Source of the DNA: an uncultured Oscillospiraceae bacterium
GTDB taxonomy: Bacteria > Bacillota > Clostridia > Oscillospirales > Oscillospiraceae
Assembly (NCBI GenBank): GCA_910585265.1
Contig: CAJUCA010000017.1
Span: 1-52,949, forward strand
Length of the DNA: 52,949 nt
Direction: 5' to 3'
In this document: positions 23,737 through 31,929 of the stretch, piece after piece
Position numbering within the stretch: position 1 is the first letter of the stretch
Layout: every line of letters starts with the position of its first letter
Program-made: the position numbers and the translations under genes
Notes under the pieces: model-generated
What the model was told of the DNA's origin: nothing
What the model saw: only the letters and a program-made list of their open reading frames with translations
The model's database searches: none

Positions 23737-25038
23737 TTATAATCTCTCTTTCAGCCCGTCGATCACATCCAACGCCCGCCGAGACAGGGCGGCGTTCTTC
23801 TCCCGCTTGCCCTTCACCCGGTGATCCAGCGGGGGCATGATGCCGAAATTCACGTTCATGGGCTGGAAGTCTGCGATCCCCTCCCGGCTCACGTACAGGG
23901 CCAGCGCGCCTATAGCCGTCTCCTGGGGGAAGTCCAGCGGCTCCTGCCCCAGCAGACGCCTTGCCAGCTCCACCCCCGCCAGGAAGCCCGACGCGGTGGA
24001 CTCCACATAGCCCTCCACCCCGGTGATCTGGCCCGCGAAGGTGATCCGCCCGTTCCCCCGCACCCGGTAATACCGGTCCAGCAGCCGGGGGGAGTTGAGG
24101 TAGGTATTGCGGTGCATCACCCCGTAGCGCACATATTCCGCGTTTTTCAACGCCGGGATCAGGGAGAATACCCGCTTCTGCTCCCCCCACTTCAGATGGG
24201 TCTGGAAGCCCACCAGATTGTACAGCGTCCCCGCCGCGTTGTCCCGGCGGAGCTGCACCACGGCGTAAGGCTCCCGCCCGGTTTTGGGGTCGGGCAGGCC
24301 CTTGGGCTTCAAGGGGCCGAAGGCCAGGGTCTGTACCCCCCGCCGGGCCATCACCTCCACGGGCATACAGCCCTCGAACACGTTCTTGTCCTCGAAGCCG
24401 TGGACCTCCGCCTCCTCCGCCCCGGTCAGCTCCCTCCAGAAGGCCAGATATTCCTCCTCGGACAGGGCGCAGTTGATGTAATCCGCCGTCCCCTTATCGT
24501 ACCGGGAGGCGAACCAGGCGTGATCCATGTCGATGCTGTCAAAGGTGACGATGGGGGCCGCCGCGTCGTAGAAGTTGAGGCAGCTGTTCTCCGGGAACAG
24601 CTCCGCGATGGCCTGGGAGAGCGCGTCCGAGGTCAGCGGGCCGGAGGCGATCACCACCTCCCCGTCGGGGATGGCCGTCACCTCCCCCTCCGCCACGGTG
24701 ATGTTAGGGTGGGCGCGAACCGCCTCCGTGACGGCGGCGGAAAAGCCCTCCCGGTCCACCGCCAGGGCTCCCCCCGCCTCCACCCGGGTTTCGCCGGCAC
24801 AGCGCAGGATCAGCGAGCCGCACCGCCGCAGCTCCTCCTTGAGCAGGCCCGCCGCGTTCTCCAGCTGGTCGGAGCGCAGGGAGTTGGAGCACACCAGCTC
24901 GGCAAAGCCGGGGCTGTGATGGGCGGGGGTCATCTTATCCGGCTTCATCTCCCGGAGGGTGACGGATATGCCCCGCTGGGCAAGCTGCCACGCGGCCTCG
25001 CACCCGGCAAGGCCCGCGCCGATGACGGTGACATTCAT
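23737..25038 (-). CDS. trmFO: Methylenetetrahydrofolate-tRNA-(uracil-5-)-methyltransferase TrmFO
   Basis: 433-aa folate/FAD-dependent enzyme making ribothymidine-54 in the tRNA T-loop. The FAD motif VIGAGLAGCEAAWQLA, MTPAHHSPGFAELVCSNSLRSD and C-terminal GALALYVSREGIADFQPMNVNFG are characteristic. The start is the second ATG (25038): AAAGGA is 8 nt from it but only 2 nt from the ATG at 25044. The usual neighbour topA is separated here by about 900 bp of repeats and a small divergent gene pair. Confidence 0.95.
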   Translation of the reverse strand: MNVTVIGAGLAGCEAAWQLAQRGISVTLREMKPDKMTPAHHSPGFAELVCSNSLRSDQLENAAGLLKEELRRCGSLILRCAGETRVEAGGALAVDREGFSAAVTEAVRAHPNITVAEGEVTAIPDGEVVIASGPLTSDALSQAIAELFPENSCLNFYDAAAPIVTFDSIDMDHAWFASRYDKGTADYINCALSEEEYLAFWRELTGAEEAEVHGFEDKNVFEGCMPVEVMARRGVQTLAFGPLKPKGLPDPKTGREPYAVVQLRRDNAAGTLYNLVGFQTHLKWGEQKRVFSLIPALKNAEYVRYGVMHRNTYLNSPRLLDRYYRVRGNGRITFAGQITGVEGYVESTASGFLAGVELARRLLGQEPLDFPQETAIGALALYVSREGIADFQPMNVNFGIMPPLDHRVKGKREKNAALSRRALDVIDGLKERL

Positions 25039-25090
25039 GGGCATCGTCCTTTTCTATCGGAAATTAAATTCTGCCGCATTGGGGCCGCGC

Positions 25091-25181
25091 GGAACCTTTT
25101 TTGCCCCGTAATCCGCCTGGCGGAACCTTTTTTGCCCCGTAATCCGCCTGGCGGAACCTTTTTTGCCCCGTAATCCGCCTG
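25091..25181. repeat. Three tandem 31-bp repeats
   Basis: Units begin at 25091, 25122 and 25153, each GGAACCTTTTTTGCCCCGTA followed by ATCCGCCTGGC; the third is cut short by the next inverted repeat. There are no unique spacers, so it is not a CRISPR array. Confidence 0.9.
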
Positions 25182-25252
25182 TAGGGGCGCACATTGTGCG
25201 CCCGAACGGTTGCCGCAGACGTACCCGCGGGCGCACAATGTGCGCCCCTACA
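25180..25252. repeat. Large perfect inverted repeat, MITE-like
   Basis: Two perfect 25-bp arms (25180-25204 and 25228-25252, outer end TGTAGGGGCGCACA) enclose a 23-nt loop. Each arm is itself nearly palindromic (GGGCGCACA / TGTGCGCCC). The right arm provides the TAG stop codon of the small XRE gene. A related GTAGGGG-GGGGCGCACA-CGCCCGCCCC sequence occurs in the leader at about 42687-42714. Confidence 0.85.
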
Positions 25253-25454
25253 TGGGGTTGTCGGTGCGGCCCACCAGATAATCGATGGTCACATCGTAAA
25301 AGTCGGCAAGGGCGATCAGGGCATTGATCGTTGGCTCTGTGGTTTCACTTTCATAAAATTGATATCCACGAATTTTAACACCCATCAGCTCCGCCAATTT
25401 CTTTTCCGGAACCTTTCGTTCCTTCCTCAATTTTCTCATGCGTTCGCCGTACAT
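25248..25454 (-). CDS. Small XRE-family repressor
   Basis: 68 aa, essentially only a Cro/CI helix-turn-helix (GERMRKLRKERKVPEKKLAELMG, then TINALIALADFYDVTIDYLVG). The ATG at 25454 with GGGAGAG upstream is preferred to an in-frame GTG 21 nt earlier. It is divergent from a small + strand gene. A perfect inverted repeat between them overlaps a consensus promoter, so it is probably a repressor of both genes. The stop codon lies inside the adjacent inverted repeat, so the original C terminus may have been altered. Confidence 0.85.
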   Translation of the reverse strand: MYGERMRKLRKERKVPEKKLAELMGVKIRGYQFYESETTEPTINALIALADFYDVTIDYLVGRTDNPM

Positions 25455-25468
25455 TTTTTCTCTCCCAC

Positions 25469-25497
25469 TTGACACGTCAATTTTCTACGTGTATAAT
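25469..25497 (+). promoter_or_regulatory. Perfect-consensus sigma-A promoter for the small gene at 25539
   Basis: TTGACA (25469-25474), 17 bp, TATAAT (25492-25497). Every hexamer base matches consensus. An intrinsically very strong promoter in front of a small gene suggests it is normally repressed. Confidence 0.9.
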
Positions 25498-25518
25498 AAA
25501 ACACGTAGAAAATTGACG
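25475..25518. promoter_or_regulatory. Operator palindrome between the XRE repressor and its target
   Basis: Perfect 18-bp arms (CGTCAATTTTCTACGTGT at 25475-25492 and its complement at 25501-25518) with an 8-nt centre. The left arm fills the promoter spacer and the right arm covers the start region. Binding here would block RNA polymerase. Confidence 0.8.
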
Positions 25519-25538
25519 CTTATTTGGAGTTGATACTT

Positions 25539-25793
25539 ATGACCAAAGTAATGGAAGTCCTCTTTTCCTACGCCCAAGACTACCTGGAAAAGCCCCTGCT
25601 CCTGCTGGAGCCGGAATACGAAACCACCCTGCACCACGCAAACAGCCAGGAACAGCGTCTCCTCGCCCTGCTGGACGAGGGGGGCAAGGAGCTTCTGGAC
25701 GATCTGATCAGCGAACGGAACCTGCTGCACTCGTTTGAATCCGAGGCCCTGTTCCGCGCCGGGTTCCGGATCGCCCTGGAGCTGAACCGCTGA
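25539..25793 (+). CDS. Small DUF6809-like protein
   Basis: 84-aa acidic helical protein (MTKVMEVLFSYAQDYLEKP, then LLDEGGKELLDDLISERNLL, ending FRAGFRIALEL). The helical layout with a C-terminal F-x-x-G-F-R motif resembles the DUF6809 family of small Clostridia proteins, tentatively assigned from memory. The ATG is preceded by GGAG; a TTG 15 nt upstream overlaps that site. Divergent from an XRE repressor and driven by a consensus promoter. Function unknown. Confidence 0.7.
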   Translation: MTKVMEVLFSYAQDYLEKPLLLLEPEYETTLHHANSQEQRLLALLDEGGKELLDDLISERNLLHSFESEALFRAGFRIALELNR

Positions 25794-25801
25794 CGCCCCC
25801 T

Positions 25802-25935
25802 GCCTTCCCCCTCCCAGGGGGAAGGCGGCACGGCGGAGCCGTGACGGATGAGGGTTCCCGCCGGGGCCTCGCCTAACGTCCGCCCCCTCACCCGCCCCCT
25901 TCGGGGGCACCCTCCCCCCTGGGGGTGGAGGGCTT
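25802..25935. repeat. GGATGAGGG-type repeat between the small gene and topA
   Basis: Begins CCTTCCCCCT...AGGGGGAAGG, then CGGCACGGCGGAGCCGTG and GGATGAGGG, and continues with CCCTCACCC and CCCTCC...GGAGGG blocks. It fills the convergent gap and shares its head with 19991-20042. Its hairpins may help terminate topA, although there is no U-tract. Confidence 0.7.
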
Positions 25936-25938
25936 TCG

Positions 25939-28272
25939 TTACTCCGCCTTCTTCGTGGTCTTTTTGGCGGCTGTGGTCTTTTTCGCCGTAGTTTTCTTGG
26001 CGGTGGCGGTCTTTTTCCCGGCGGTTTTCTTGGTGCCCGCCGTCTTTTTCGCCGTGGACGCGGTTTTTTTCGCCGCCGTCTTTTTCACGGGCTTCTCCTC
26101 CCCGCCCTCCTCCGGGGCGGAGGCGTCCGCCTTCTTCTTGTACCCGCCCCGCTTATCCTCCGGCAGGAAGTTGGAGCACTCGGGGTTGATGCAGAAGGGC
26201 CGCTTGAACCCCCGGCCGGACAGCTTGAACATGGTCTGTCCGCAGATGGGGCAGTTGTCCTTGACGGGCACGTCCCAGGTCATGAAGTCGCACTTTTTCC
26301 GCTCATCCTTGCTGTTCAGGTGCTCACAGCAGGAATAGGTGTACTGCTTGCCGGACTTCTTGCTCACCCCGGTGCGCTTCACCAGGCGGCTTCCGCACTT
26401 GGGGCACCGCCCCGGCAGCTCCACCACCAGGGGCTTGGTGAAGGTACACTCCGGATAGCCGGGGCAGGCCAAAAACCGCCCGAACCGCCCGGATTTGATC
26501 ACCATCTGCCGCCCGCACAGGTCGCAGACCTCCTCGGATACCTCATCGGGCACCTTGATCCGCTCCCCGTCCAGGTCGTTCTCCGCCTTTTTCAGCTCCG
26601 CGTCGAATCCGTTGTAAAACTCGCCCAGAATGTCCTTCCAGGCCGCCTCCCCCGTCTCCACCTTGTCCAGGCGGCTCTCCATCTGGGCGGTGAAGTCAGC
26701 GTCCACAATGTCGGGGAATTTGTCCTTCATCAGCCCGGTGACCACCTCGCCCAGGGGGGTGGGGCGGAGGTACTTGCCCTCCTTCACCACGTACTCCCGG
26801 CTGGTGATGGTGGAGATGGTGGGGGCGTAGGTGGACGGACGGCCCACTCCCCGCTCCTCCAACGCCTTGATCAGCGTGGCCTCGGTGAACCGGGCGGGGG
26901 GCTGGGTGAAGTGCTGGGCGGGGGTGAGGGCGTTGAGCTTCAGCGTCTCCCCCTCCTTCAGGTCGGGGAGGGGAGACTGGGGGGCCTCGTCGTCCTCGTC
27001 CCGGCTCTCCTCATAGACGGCGGTGAAGCCGGAAAACTTGATGGACGAGTGGCTGGCCCGGAAGCGGTAGCCCGCGGACTCCACCTCGATGGACACGCTG
27101 TCATACACCGCCCCCGCCATCTGGCAGGCCAGAAAGCGGCTCCAGATCAGCTTGTAGAGCCGGTACTGCTCGGAGGTGAGGCTTTTCTTCAGATCCTCCG
27201 GGGTGAGGTTCACGTCGGAGGGCCGGATGGCCTCGTGGGCGTCCTGGGCGTTCCCCTTGGCCTTGAACCGCCGGGTCTGGGCGGGGTAATACTGCTTGCC
27301 GTACCGGGCCAGGATGAAGGCCTTCGCCGCCGACAACGCCTCCTCGGACAGGCGCAGGGAGTCGGTACGCATATAGGTGATGAGGCCTACGGTGCCCACC
27401 CCCTCGATGTCCACCCCCTCATAGAGCTGCTGGGCGATGGACATGGTGCGCCGGGGGGTCATGTTCAGCTTCCGGGACGCCTCCTGCTGGAGGGTGGAGG
27501 TGATGAAGGGGGGCGCGGGCGAGCGGTTCTTGTCCTGCCGCTTCACGCTCTTTACCGTGAAGGGGGCATCCTTCACCGCGTCCGTCACCGTCTTGACCTC
27601 GTCCCCGCCGGACAGCTCCATCCGCTTCTCCCGGCCGTAGAACTCCGCCTTGAACTGCCCCAGGTTGGGGGCGATCCGGGCCAGATCCGCGGTAATGGAC
27701 CAGTATTCCTTGGGGACAAAGGCCCGGATCTCCTCCTCCCGCTCCACCGCCAGCCGGGTGGCCACCGACTGCACCCGGCCCGCCGACAGCCCCCGCCGGA
27801 TCTTCTTCCACAGCAGGGGGGAGAGCTGGTAGCCCACGATCCGGTCCAGCACCCGCCGGGCCTGCTGGGCGTCCACCAGGTCCTGGTCGATGTCCCGGGG
27901 GTTGGCGATGGACTCCTTCACCACCTTCTGGGTGATCTCGTTGAAGGTCACCCGGCAGGTTTTCTCCCGGGGCACCTCCAGCACGGTTTGCAGGTGCCAG
28001 GAGATGGCCTCCCCCTCCCGGTCCGGGTCGGTGGCGAGGTAGACCTTATCGCTGGCCTTGGCGGCCTTTTTCAGCTCCCGGATCACGTCCGCCTTGTCCT
28101 TGATATTCTGGTATTCCGGCTCGAAGGTGGCTACGTCCACCCCCAGGGTGCTCTTGGGCAGATCCCGTATGTGGCCCATAGAGGCCTTGACTTCAAAGCC
28201 GGGGCCCAGGTATTTTCCAATGGTTTTCGCCTTGGCGGGCGACTCCACAATCACCAAATTTTGTTTTGCCAT
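25939..28272 (-). CDS. topA: DNA topoisomerase I
   Basis: 777-aa type IA topoisomerase relaxing negative supercoils. The TOPRIM domain starts LVIVESPAKAKTIGKYLG, and the catalytic tyrosine is in GLITYMRTDSLRL. Three four-cysteine zinc ribbons follow: CDLCGRQ, CPKCGSR and CPICGQT. The last 60 residues are a Lys/Ala/Thr-rich histone-like tail (KKTAAKKTASTAKKTAG...), a probable DNA-binding extension. The start is ATG at 28272 with AAGGG upstream; a TTG two codons earlier is less likely. It follows dprA by 10 nt, the usual dprA-topA pair. Confidence 0.96.
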   Translation of the reverse strand: MAKQNLVIVESPAKAKTIGKYLGPGFEVKASMGHIRDLPKSTLGVDVATFEPEYQNIKDKADVIRELKKAAKASDKVYLATDPDREGEAISWHLQTVLEVPREKTCRVTFNEITQKVVKESIANPRDIDQDLVDAQQARRVLDRIVGYQLSPLLWKKIRRGLSAGRVQSVATRLAVEREEEIRAFVPKEYWSITADLARIAPNLGQFKAEFYGREKRMELSGGDEVKTVTDAVKDAPFTVKSVKRQDKNRSPAPPFITSTLQQEASRKLNMTPRRTMSIAQQLYEGVDIEGVGTVGLITYMRTDSLRLSEEALSAAKAFILARYGKQYYPAQTRRFKAKGNAQDAHEAIRPSDVNLTPEDLKKSLTSEQYRLYKLIWSRFLACQMAGAVYDSVSIEVESAGYRFRASHSSIKFSGFTAVYEESRDEDDEAPQSPLPDLKEGETLKLNALTPAQHFTQPPARFTEATLIKALEERGVGRPSTYAPTISTITSREYVVKEGKYLRPTPLGEVVTGLMKDKFPDIVDADFTAQMESRLDKVETGEAAWKDILGEFYNGFDAELKKAENDLDGERIKVPDEVSEEVCDLCGRQMVIKSGRFGRFLACPGYPECTFTKPLVVELPGRCPKCGSRLVKRTGVSKKSGKQYTYSCCEHLNSKDERKKCDFMTWDVPVKDNCPICGQTMFKLSGRGFKRPFCINPECSNFLPEDKRGGYKKKADASAPEEGGEEKPVKKTAAKKTASTAKKTAGTKKTAGKKTATAKKTTAKKTTAAKKTTKKAE

Positions 28273-28282
28273 ATCCAAACCC

Positions 28283-29527
28283 TTACTCCATTTTCAATTT
28301 CACGGCGGCCTGGAACCGCTTGCCGCCCTCGCCGGACACGTAGCCGTCCACCTCCAGCAGGGTCAGGGCGGACAGCACCCGCCGCACGGGGATCTGGGTG
28401 CGCTCCACCAGATCGTCCACCCGGAACGCGCCCCCGTCCATGGCCAGCAGCAGCTCCCGCTGGTCGTCGGTCAGCCTATCCTTACAGTCCGCCCACCGGA
28501 GATATTCCACCTTTTCCCCGGAGGCGGCTTTTTTTTCGCGCTCCGCCGGGGCCTTGGGCCTGTCCGCCGCCGGGGGCCGCTCCCCCCCGCCGGACAGCCG
28601 CTGCTCCGCCGCCCCGGGGGCCAGGGGATCCGCCCGCAGGAGCTTGCCCGGAAACCGCTGCTCAAATTCACACAACACGTCGTCCGCGCTCATGATCAGC
28701 TTGGCGGAGCCGGTCTGGATCAGGCGGTTGGTGCCCTCGCTCATGGGCGCGCCAATGGGACCGGGGACGGCGAACACCTCCCGGTCCTGGTCCAGGGCAT
28801 GGCCGATGGTCAGCAGGGTGCCGCTGGCCCGTGCGCTCTCCACAGCGATGACGCCCACCGACAGGCCGCTGAGAATCCGGTTGCGGATGGGAAAATGGCT
28901 TCCCCTGTGCTCCGTCCCCGGCGGGTACTCGGAGAACATCGCCCCCACCGCCGACACGTCCTCATACAGCTCCCGGTGGAAGGCGGGATAAATCCGGTCC
29001 AGTCCCCCGGCGATGACAGACACCACCGGGCCGCCCGCCTTCAGCGCGCCCCGCACCGCGGTGGCGTCGATGCCCTCCGCCATGCCGGACACGATGAGCG
29101 CGCCCCGGCGGCTCAGCTCCCCCGCCAGCCGGGAGGCCGTGTCCACACCGTAGGGGGTGGCCTTCCGGGCACCCACCATGGCGATGGCCACCTCCTCATC
29201 AAAGGCGAACTGCCGCCCCTTCCAGTACAGCACCATGGGCGGCTGGTGGATGGCCTTCAGCCGCTCCGGGTAGGTGGCGTCCTGGAGGGTCAGCAGGCGG
29301 ATGCCCAGCCGGTCGCAGTCCCCCAGAATCCGGTCCGCCCCGTCCAGGGACTTCTCCATCAGGGAACGGACCGCCTCCCCGCTCAGCCCGCCCAGGGTCT
29401 CAAAGGCACCCCGGTCGGCGGCGTGTATCTGCTCCGGACTGCCGAACCGCTCCAGCAGGCGCACGGCGATCTGCCCCGGAATCCCCCGCCGCTGGGTGAG
29501 CCAGATCCAGTGCTTCAGATTTGACAT
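28283..29527 (-). CDS. dprA: DNA-processing protein DprA (Smf)
   Basis: 414 aa. DprA binds single-stranded DNA and loads RecA during transformation. The Rossmann-like core shows IAMVGARKATPYG, IVSGMAEGIDATAVRGAL, VIAGGLDRIYP and SEYPPGTEHRGSHFPIRNRI, the signature region. A Pro/Glu-rich linker and a C-terminal winged helix (MDGGAFRVDDLVERTQIPVRRVLSALTLLE) complete it. The start is ATG 29527, which has GAGGGG at proper distance; the ATG 9 nt upstream overlaps that site. Confidence 0.95.
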   Translation of the reverse strand: MSNLKHWIWLTQRRGIPGQIAVRLLERFGSPEQIHAADRGAFETLGGLSGEAVRSLMEKSLDGADRILGDCDRLGIRLLTLQDATYPERLKAIHQPPMVLYWKGRQFAFDEEVAIAMVGARKATPYGVDTASRLAGELSRRGALIVSGMAEGIDATAVRGALKAGGPVVSVIAGGLDRIYPAFHRELYEDVSAVGAMFSEYPPGTEHRGSHFPIRNRILSGLSVGVIAVESARASGTLLTIGHALDQDREVFAVPGPIGAPMSEGTNRLIQTGSAKLIMSADDVLCEFEQRFPGKLLRADPLAPGAAEQRLSGGGERPPAADRPKAPAEREKKAASGEKVEYLRWADCKDRLTDDQRELLLAMDGGAFRVDDLVERTQIPVRRVLSALTLLEVDGYVSGEGGKRFQAAVKLKME

Positions 29528-29546
29528 ACCGCCCATCCCCTCTTGT

Positions 29547-30314
29547 TCAATCGTTCCGGGCCATCTCCCACAGGATCACCGACGCCGCCACAGCGGCGTT
29601 CAGCGACTCGCACCTGGGGGACATGGGAATTTTGATGGTCCTACCGCACAGCGACAGGGCCTCCCGGGACACCCCCCGGCCCTCGCTGCCGATGATCACC
29701 GCCCCGCGGCCCAGATCCACCCGGCGCACGTCCTCCGTGTCCTCCCGCAGGGCCGTGGCGTACAGGGGCAGGCCCGCCCGCTCCAGGCCCTCCGCCGCCG
29801 CTTCCAGGGCGCACTCGTACACAGGCAGGCGGAACACCGCCCCCATGGTGGCCCGCACCGTCTTGGGGCTCCAGGGATCGGCGCAGCCGCTGCAGAGGAT
29901 CAGCCCCTCCGCCCCGAAGGCGTCGGCGGCCCGCCAGATCGTCCCCACGTTGCCGGGGTCCTGCACCCCGTCCAGAATCAGGTAACGCCCCCCCTCCAGG
30001 GCGGAGGGCAGGGCCAGAGGCTTCCCCCGGCACACAAAGACCACCCCCTGGGGGGTCTCCGTGTCCGCGATGGAGGCCAGCAGGCCGTCCGGCACCTCCA
30101 CCACCCGCACCCCCCGGGGCAGCTCCGGCAGGGACACGCCGGGGGCGGCAATCACCGCCTCCAGCTCCGCCCCCCAGCGCAGGGCCTCCCCCAGCAGCTT
30201 GGGGCCCTCGGCGGCAAAGGCGTTCTCCTCCCGGCGGAAGGCCCGGCGGCTGTTCAGCTTCCGCACCCGGGCCAGCAGGGGGTTGGCCCTGCTGGTGACA
30301 AGCTCCCGCTCCAA
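29547..30314 (-). CDS. TrmH/SpoU family RNA 2'-O-methyltransferase
   Basis: 255-aa SAM-dependent knotted methylase. The N-terminal substrate-binding domain (NPLLARVRKLNSRRAFRREENAFAAEGPKLL) is followed by SPOUT motifs LDGVQDPGNVGTIWRAADAFG, IIGSEGRGVS and IPMSPRCESLNAAVAASVILWE. The exact RNA target (23S rRNA or tRNA) is not determinable. The start is TTG, the only in-frame start with a ribosome site (GGGGG). Spaced 19 nt from dprA. Confidence 0.92.
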   Translation of the reverse strand: MERELVTSRANPLLARVRKLNSRRAFRREENAFAAEGPKLLGEALRWGAELEAVIAAPGVSLPELPRGVRVVEVPDGLLASIADTETPQGVVFVCRGKPLALPSALEGGRYLILDGVQDPGNVGTIWRAADAFGAEGLILCSGCADPWSPKTVRATMGAVFRLPVYECALEAAAEGLERAGLPLYATALREDTEDVRRVDLGRGAVIIGSEGRGVSREALSLCGRTIKIPMSPRCESLNAAVAASVILWEMARND

Positions 30315-30344
30315 GGCAGGCGGCCCCCTTTCAATTCAATGCGC

Positions 30345-30379
30345 AAAAGCATACCGGCAGGGATTGCCGGTATGCTTTT
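30345..30379 (-). terminator. Terminator after lysS
   Basis: Minus strand AAAAGCATACCGGCA, ATCCC, TGCCGGTATGCTTTT, a perfect 15-bp stem 11 nt after the lysS stop. The trmH-like gene begins 30 nt beyond it. Confidence 0.8.
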
Positions 30380-30390
30380 GGGACAGGTTC

Positions 30391-31896
30391 TCAGTCCAGC
30401 GGCTTCATGGTGGGGAACAGCAGCACTTCCCGGATGGAGTCGTTGTTGGTCAGCAGCATCACGCAACGGTCGATGCCGATGCCCATGCCGCCCGTGGGGG
30501 GCAGGCCGTATTCCAGGGCGGTGAGGAAGTCCTCGTCCATCATGCCCGCCTCGTCGTCCCCCTTGGCCCGCAGCTCCACCTGCTTCTGGAACCGCTGACG
30601 CTGGTCGATGGGGTCGTTCAGCTCGGAGAAGGCGTTGCCCATCTCGCTGCGGCAGATGAACAGCTCGAACCGCTCGGTAAGCCGGGGGTCCTTGGGGGAC
30701 CGCTTGGCCAGCGGGGACACGTCCACCGGGTGCATGGTGATGAAGGTGGGCTGAATCAGCTTGCCCTCCACCCGCTGGTCGAACACCTCGTAGAGGGCGT
30801 TGCCCCAGGTCTTGTCCGCCGTCTCGGGCAGCTCCACTCCGATGGACTTGGCCGCCGCCACCGCCTCCTCGTCGGAGTCAATCGCCAGGAAGTCCAGCCC
30901 GGTGTACTGCTTCACCGCCTCGTACATGGGCAGGCGGGGCCAGCCGGGGGTCAGGTCGATCTGCTCCCCCTGCCACTCCACCTGATAGGTGCCCAGGATC
31001 TTCTGGGCGGCGGAGGACAGCAGGTCCTCGAACAGGTCCATCATGTCGTTGAAATCGGCGTAGGCCTGGTACAGCTCAATGGTGGTGAACTCCGGGTTGT
31101 GCCGGTTGTCCATGCCCTCATTGCGGAAGATGCGGCCGATCTCATACACCCGCTCCAGCCCGCCCACGATGAGCCGCTTCAGGGGCAGCTCGGTGGCGAT
31201 GCGCAGGTACATATCAATGTCCAGGGTGTTGTGGTGGGTGATGAAGGGCCGGGCGGTGGCACCGCCGGAGATGGTGTTCAGCACCGGCGTCTCCACCTCC
31301 ATGTAGCCCCTGACGTCCATGAAGTCCCGGACATACTTGATGAACTGGGAGCGGATGGTGAAATTCCGCTTCACGTCCGGGTTCATGATCAGATCCACGT
31401 ACCGCTGGCGGCAGCGGGTCTCCACGTCCGTCAGCCCGTGGAACTTCTCCGGCAGGGGCAGCAGGGACTTGGACAGCAGGGTGATGGTCTTCGCCTTGAT
31501 GGAGATCTCCCCCCGCTTGGTGCGGAATACCTCCCCCTCCGCCCCCACGATATCGCCGATATCGTACTTCTTGAAGGCGTTGAGCGTCTCCTCCCCCACA
31601 TCGTCGATGCGGACATAGAGCTGGATGCGGCCCGCCCCGTCCTGGAGGTCGGAGAACACGGCCTTCCCCATGCCCCGCTTGCTCATGAGGCGTCCTGCCA
31701 CCCGGACGGTCTGGCCCTCCATGGCGTCAAACTGGTCCTTCACCTCATCGCTGTGGTGGGTCACGTCGAATTTTGTGATCCGGAAGGGATCCTGCCCCTG
31801 CTTCTGAAGCTCCGCCAGCTTATCCCGGCGGATCTGGAGCAGCTCGGACAGGGAAGGCTCCTCCCGCTGGGGCTGGTTGTTGGTCTGCTCGGCCAT
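30391..31896 (-). CDS. lysS: Lysyl-tRNA synthetase, class II
   Basis: 501 aa, standard length. The N-terminal OB-fold anticodon-binding domain (VRVAGRLMSKRGMGKAVFSDL) is followed by class II motif 1 (FMDVRGYMEVETPVL), motif 2 (GRIFRNEGMDNRHNPEFTTIE) and motif 3 (GGMGIGIDRCVMLLTN). AAAGGAG precedes the ATG. It follows greA by 33 nt, a common greA-lysS pair. No T-box is present in the short gap. Confidence 0.97.
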   Translation of the reverse strand: MAEQTNNQPQREEPSLSELLQIRRDKLAELQKQGQDPFRITKFDVTHHSDEVKDQFDAMEGQTVRVAGRLMSKRGMGKAVFSDLQDGAGRIQLYVRIDDVGEETLNAFKKYDIGDIVGAEGEVFRTKRGEISIKAKTITLLSKSLLPLPEKFHGLTDVETRCRQRYVDLIMNPDVKRNFTIRSQFIKYVRDFMDVRGYMEVETPVLNTISGGATARPFITHHNTLDIDMYLRIATELPLKRLIVGGLERVYEIGRIFRNEGMDNRHNPEFTTIELYQAYADFNDMMDLFEDLLSSAAQKILGTYQVEWQGEQIDLTPGWPRLPMYEAVKQYTGLDFLAIDSDEEAVAAAKSIGVELPETADKTWGNALYEVFDQRVEGKLIQPTFITMHPVDVSPLAKRSPKDPRLTERFELFICRSEMGNAFSELNDPIDQRQRFQKQVELRAKGDDEAGMMDEDFLTALEYGLPPTGGMGIGIDRCVMLLTNNDSIREVLLFPTMKPLD

Positions 31897-31929
31897 TTGG
31901 TATTCTCTCCTTTTATCTTCGCGCCGCCC

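Noticed and set aside
25091..25181. Short CRISPR array
   Set aside because: The 31-bp units are directly contiguous with no unique spacers, and no cas genes are present.
26320..28695. 791-codon open frame on the + strand opposite topA
   Set aside because: Its translation is Leu/Gly/His/Val-rich without motifs. topA on the minus strand has all catalytic and zinc motifs.
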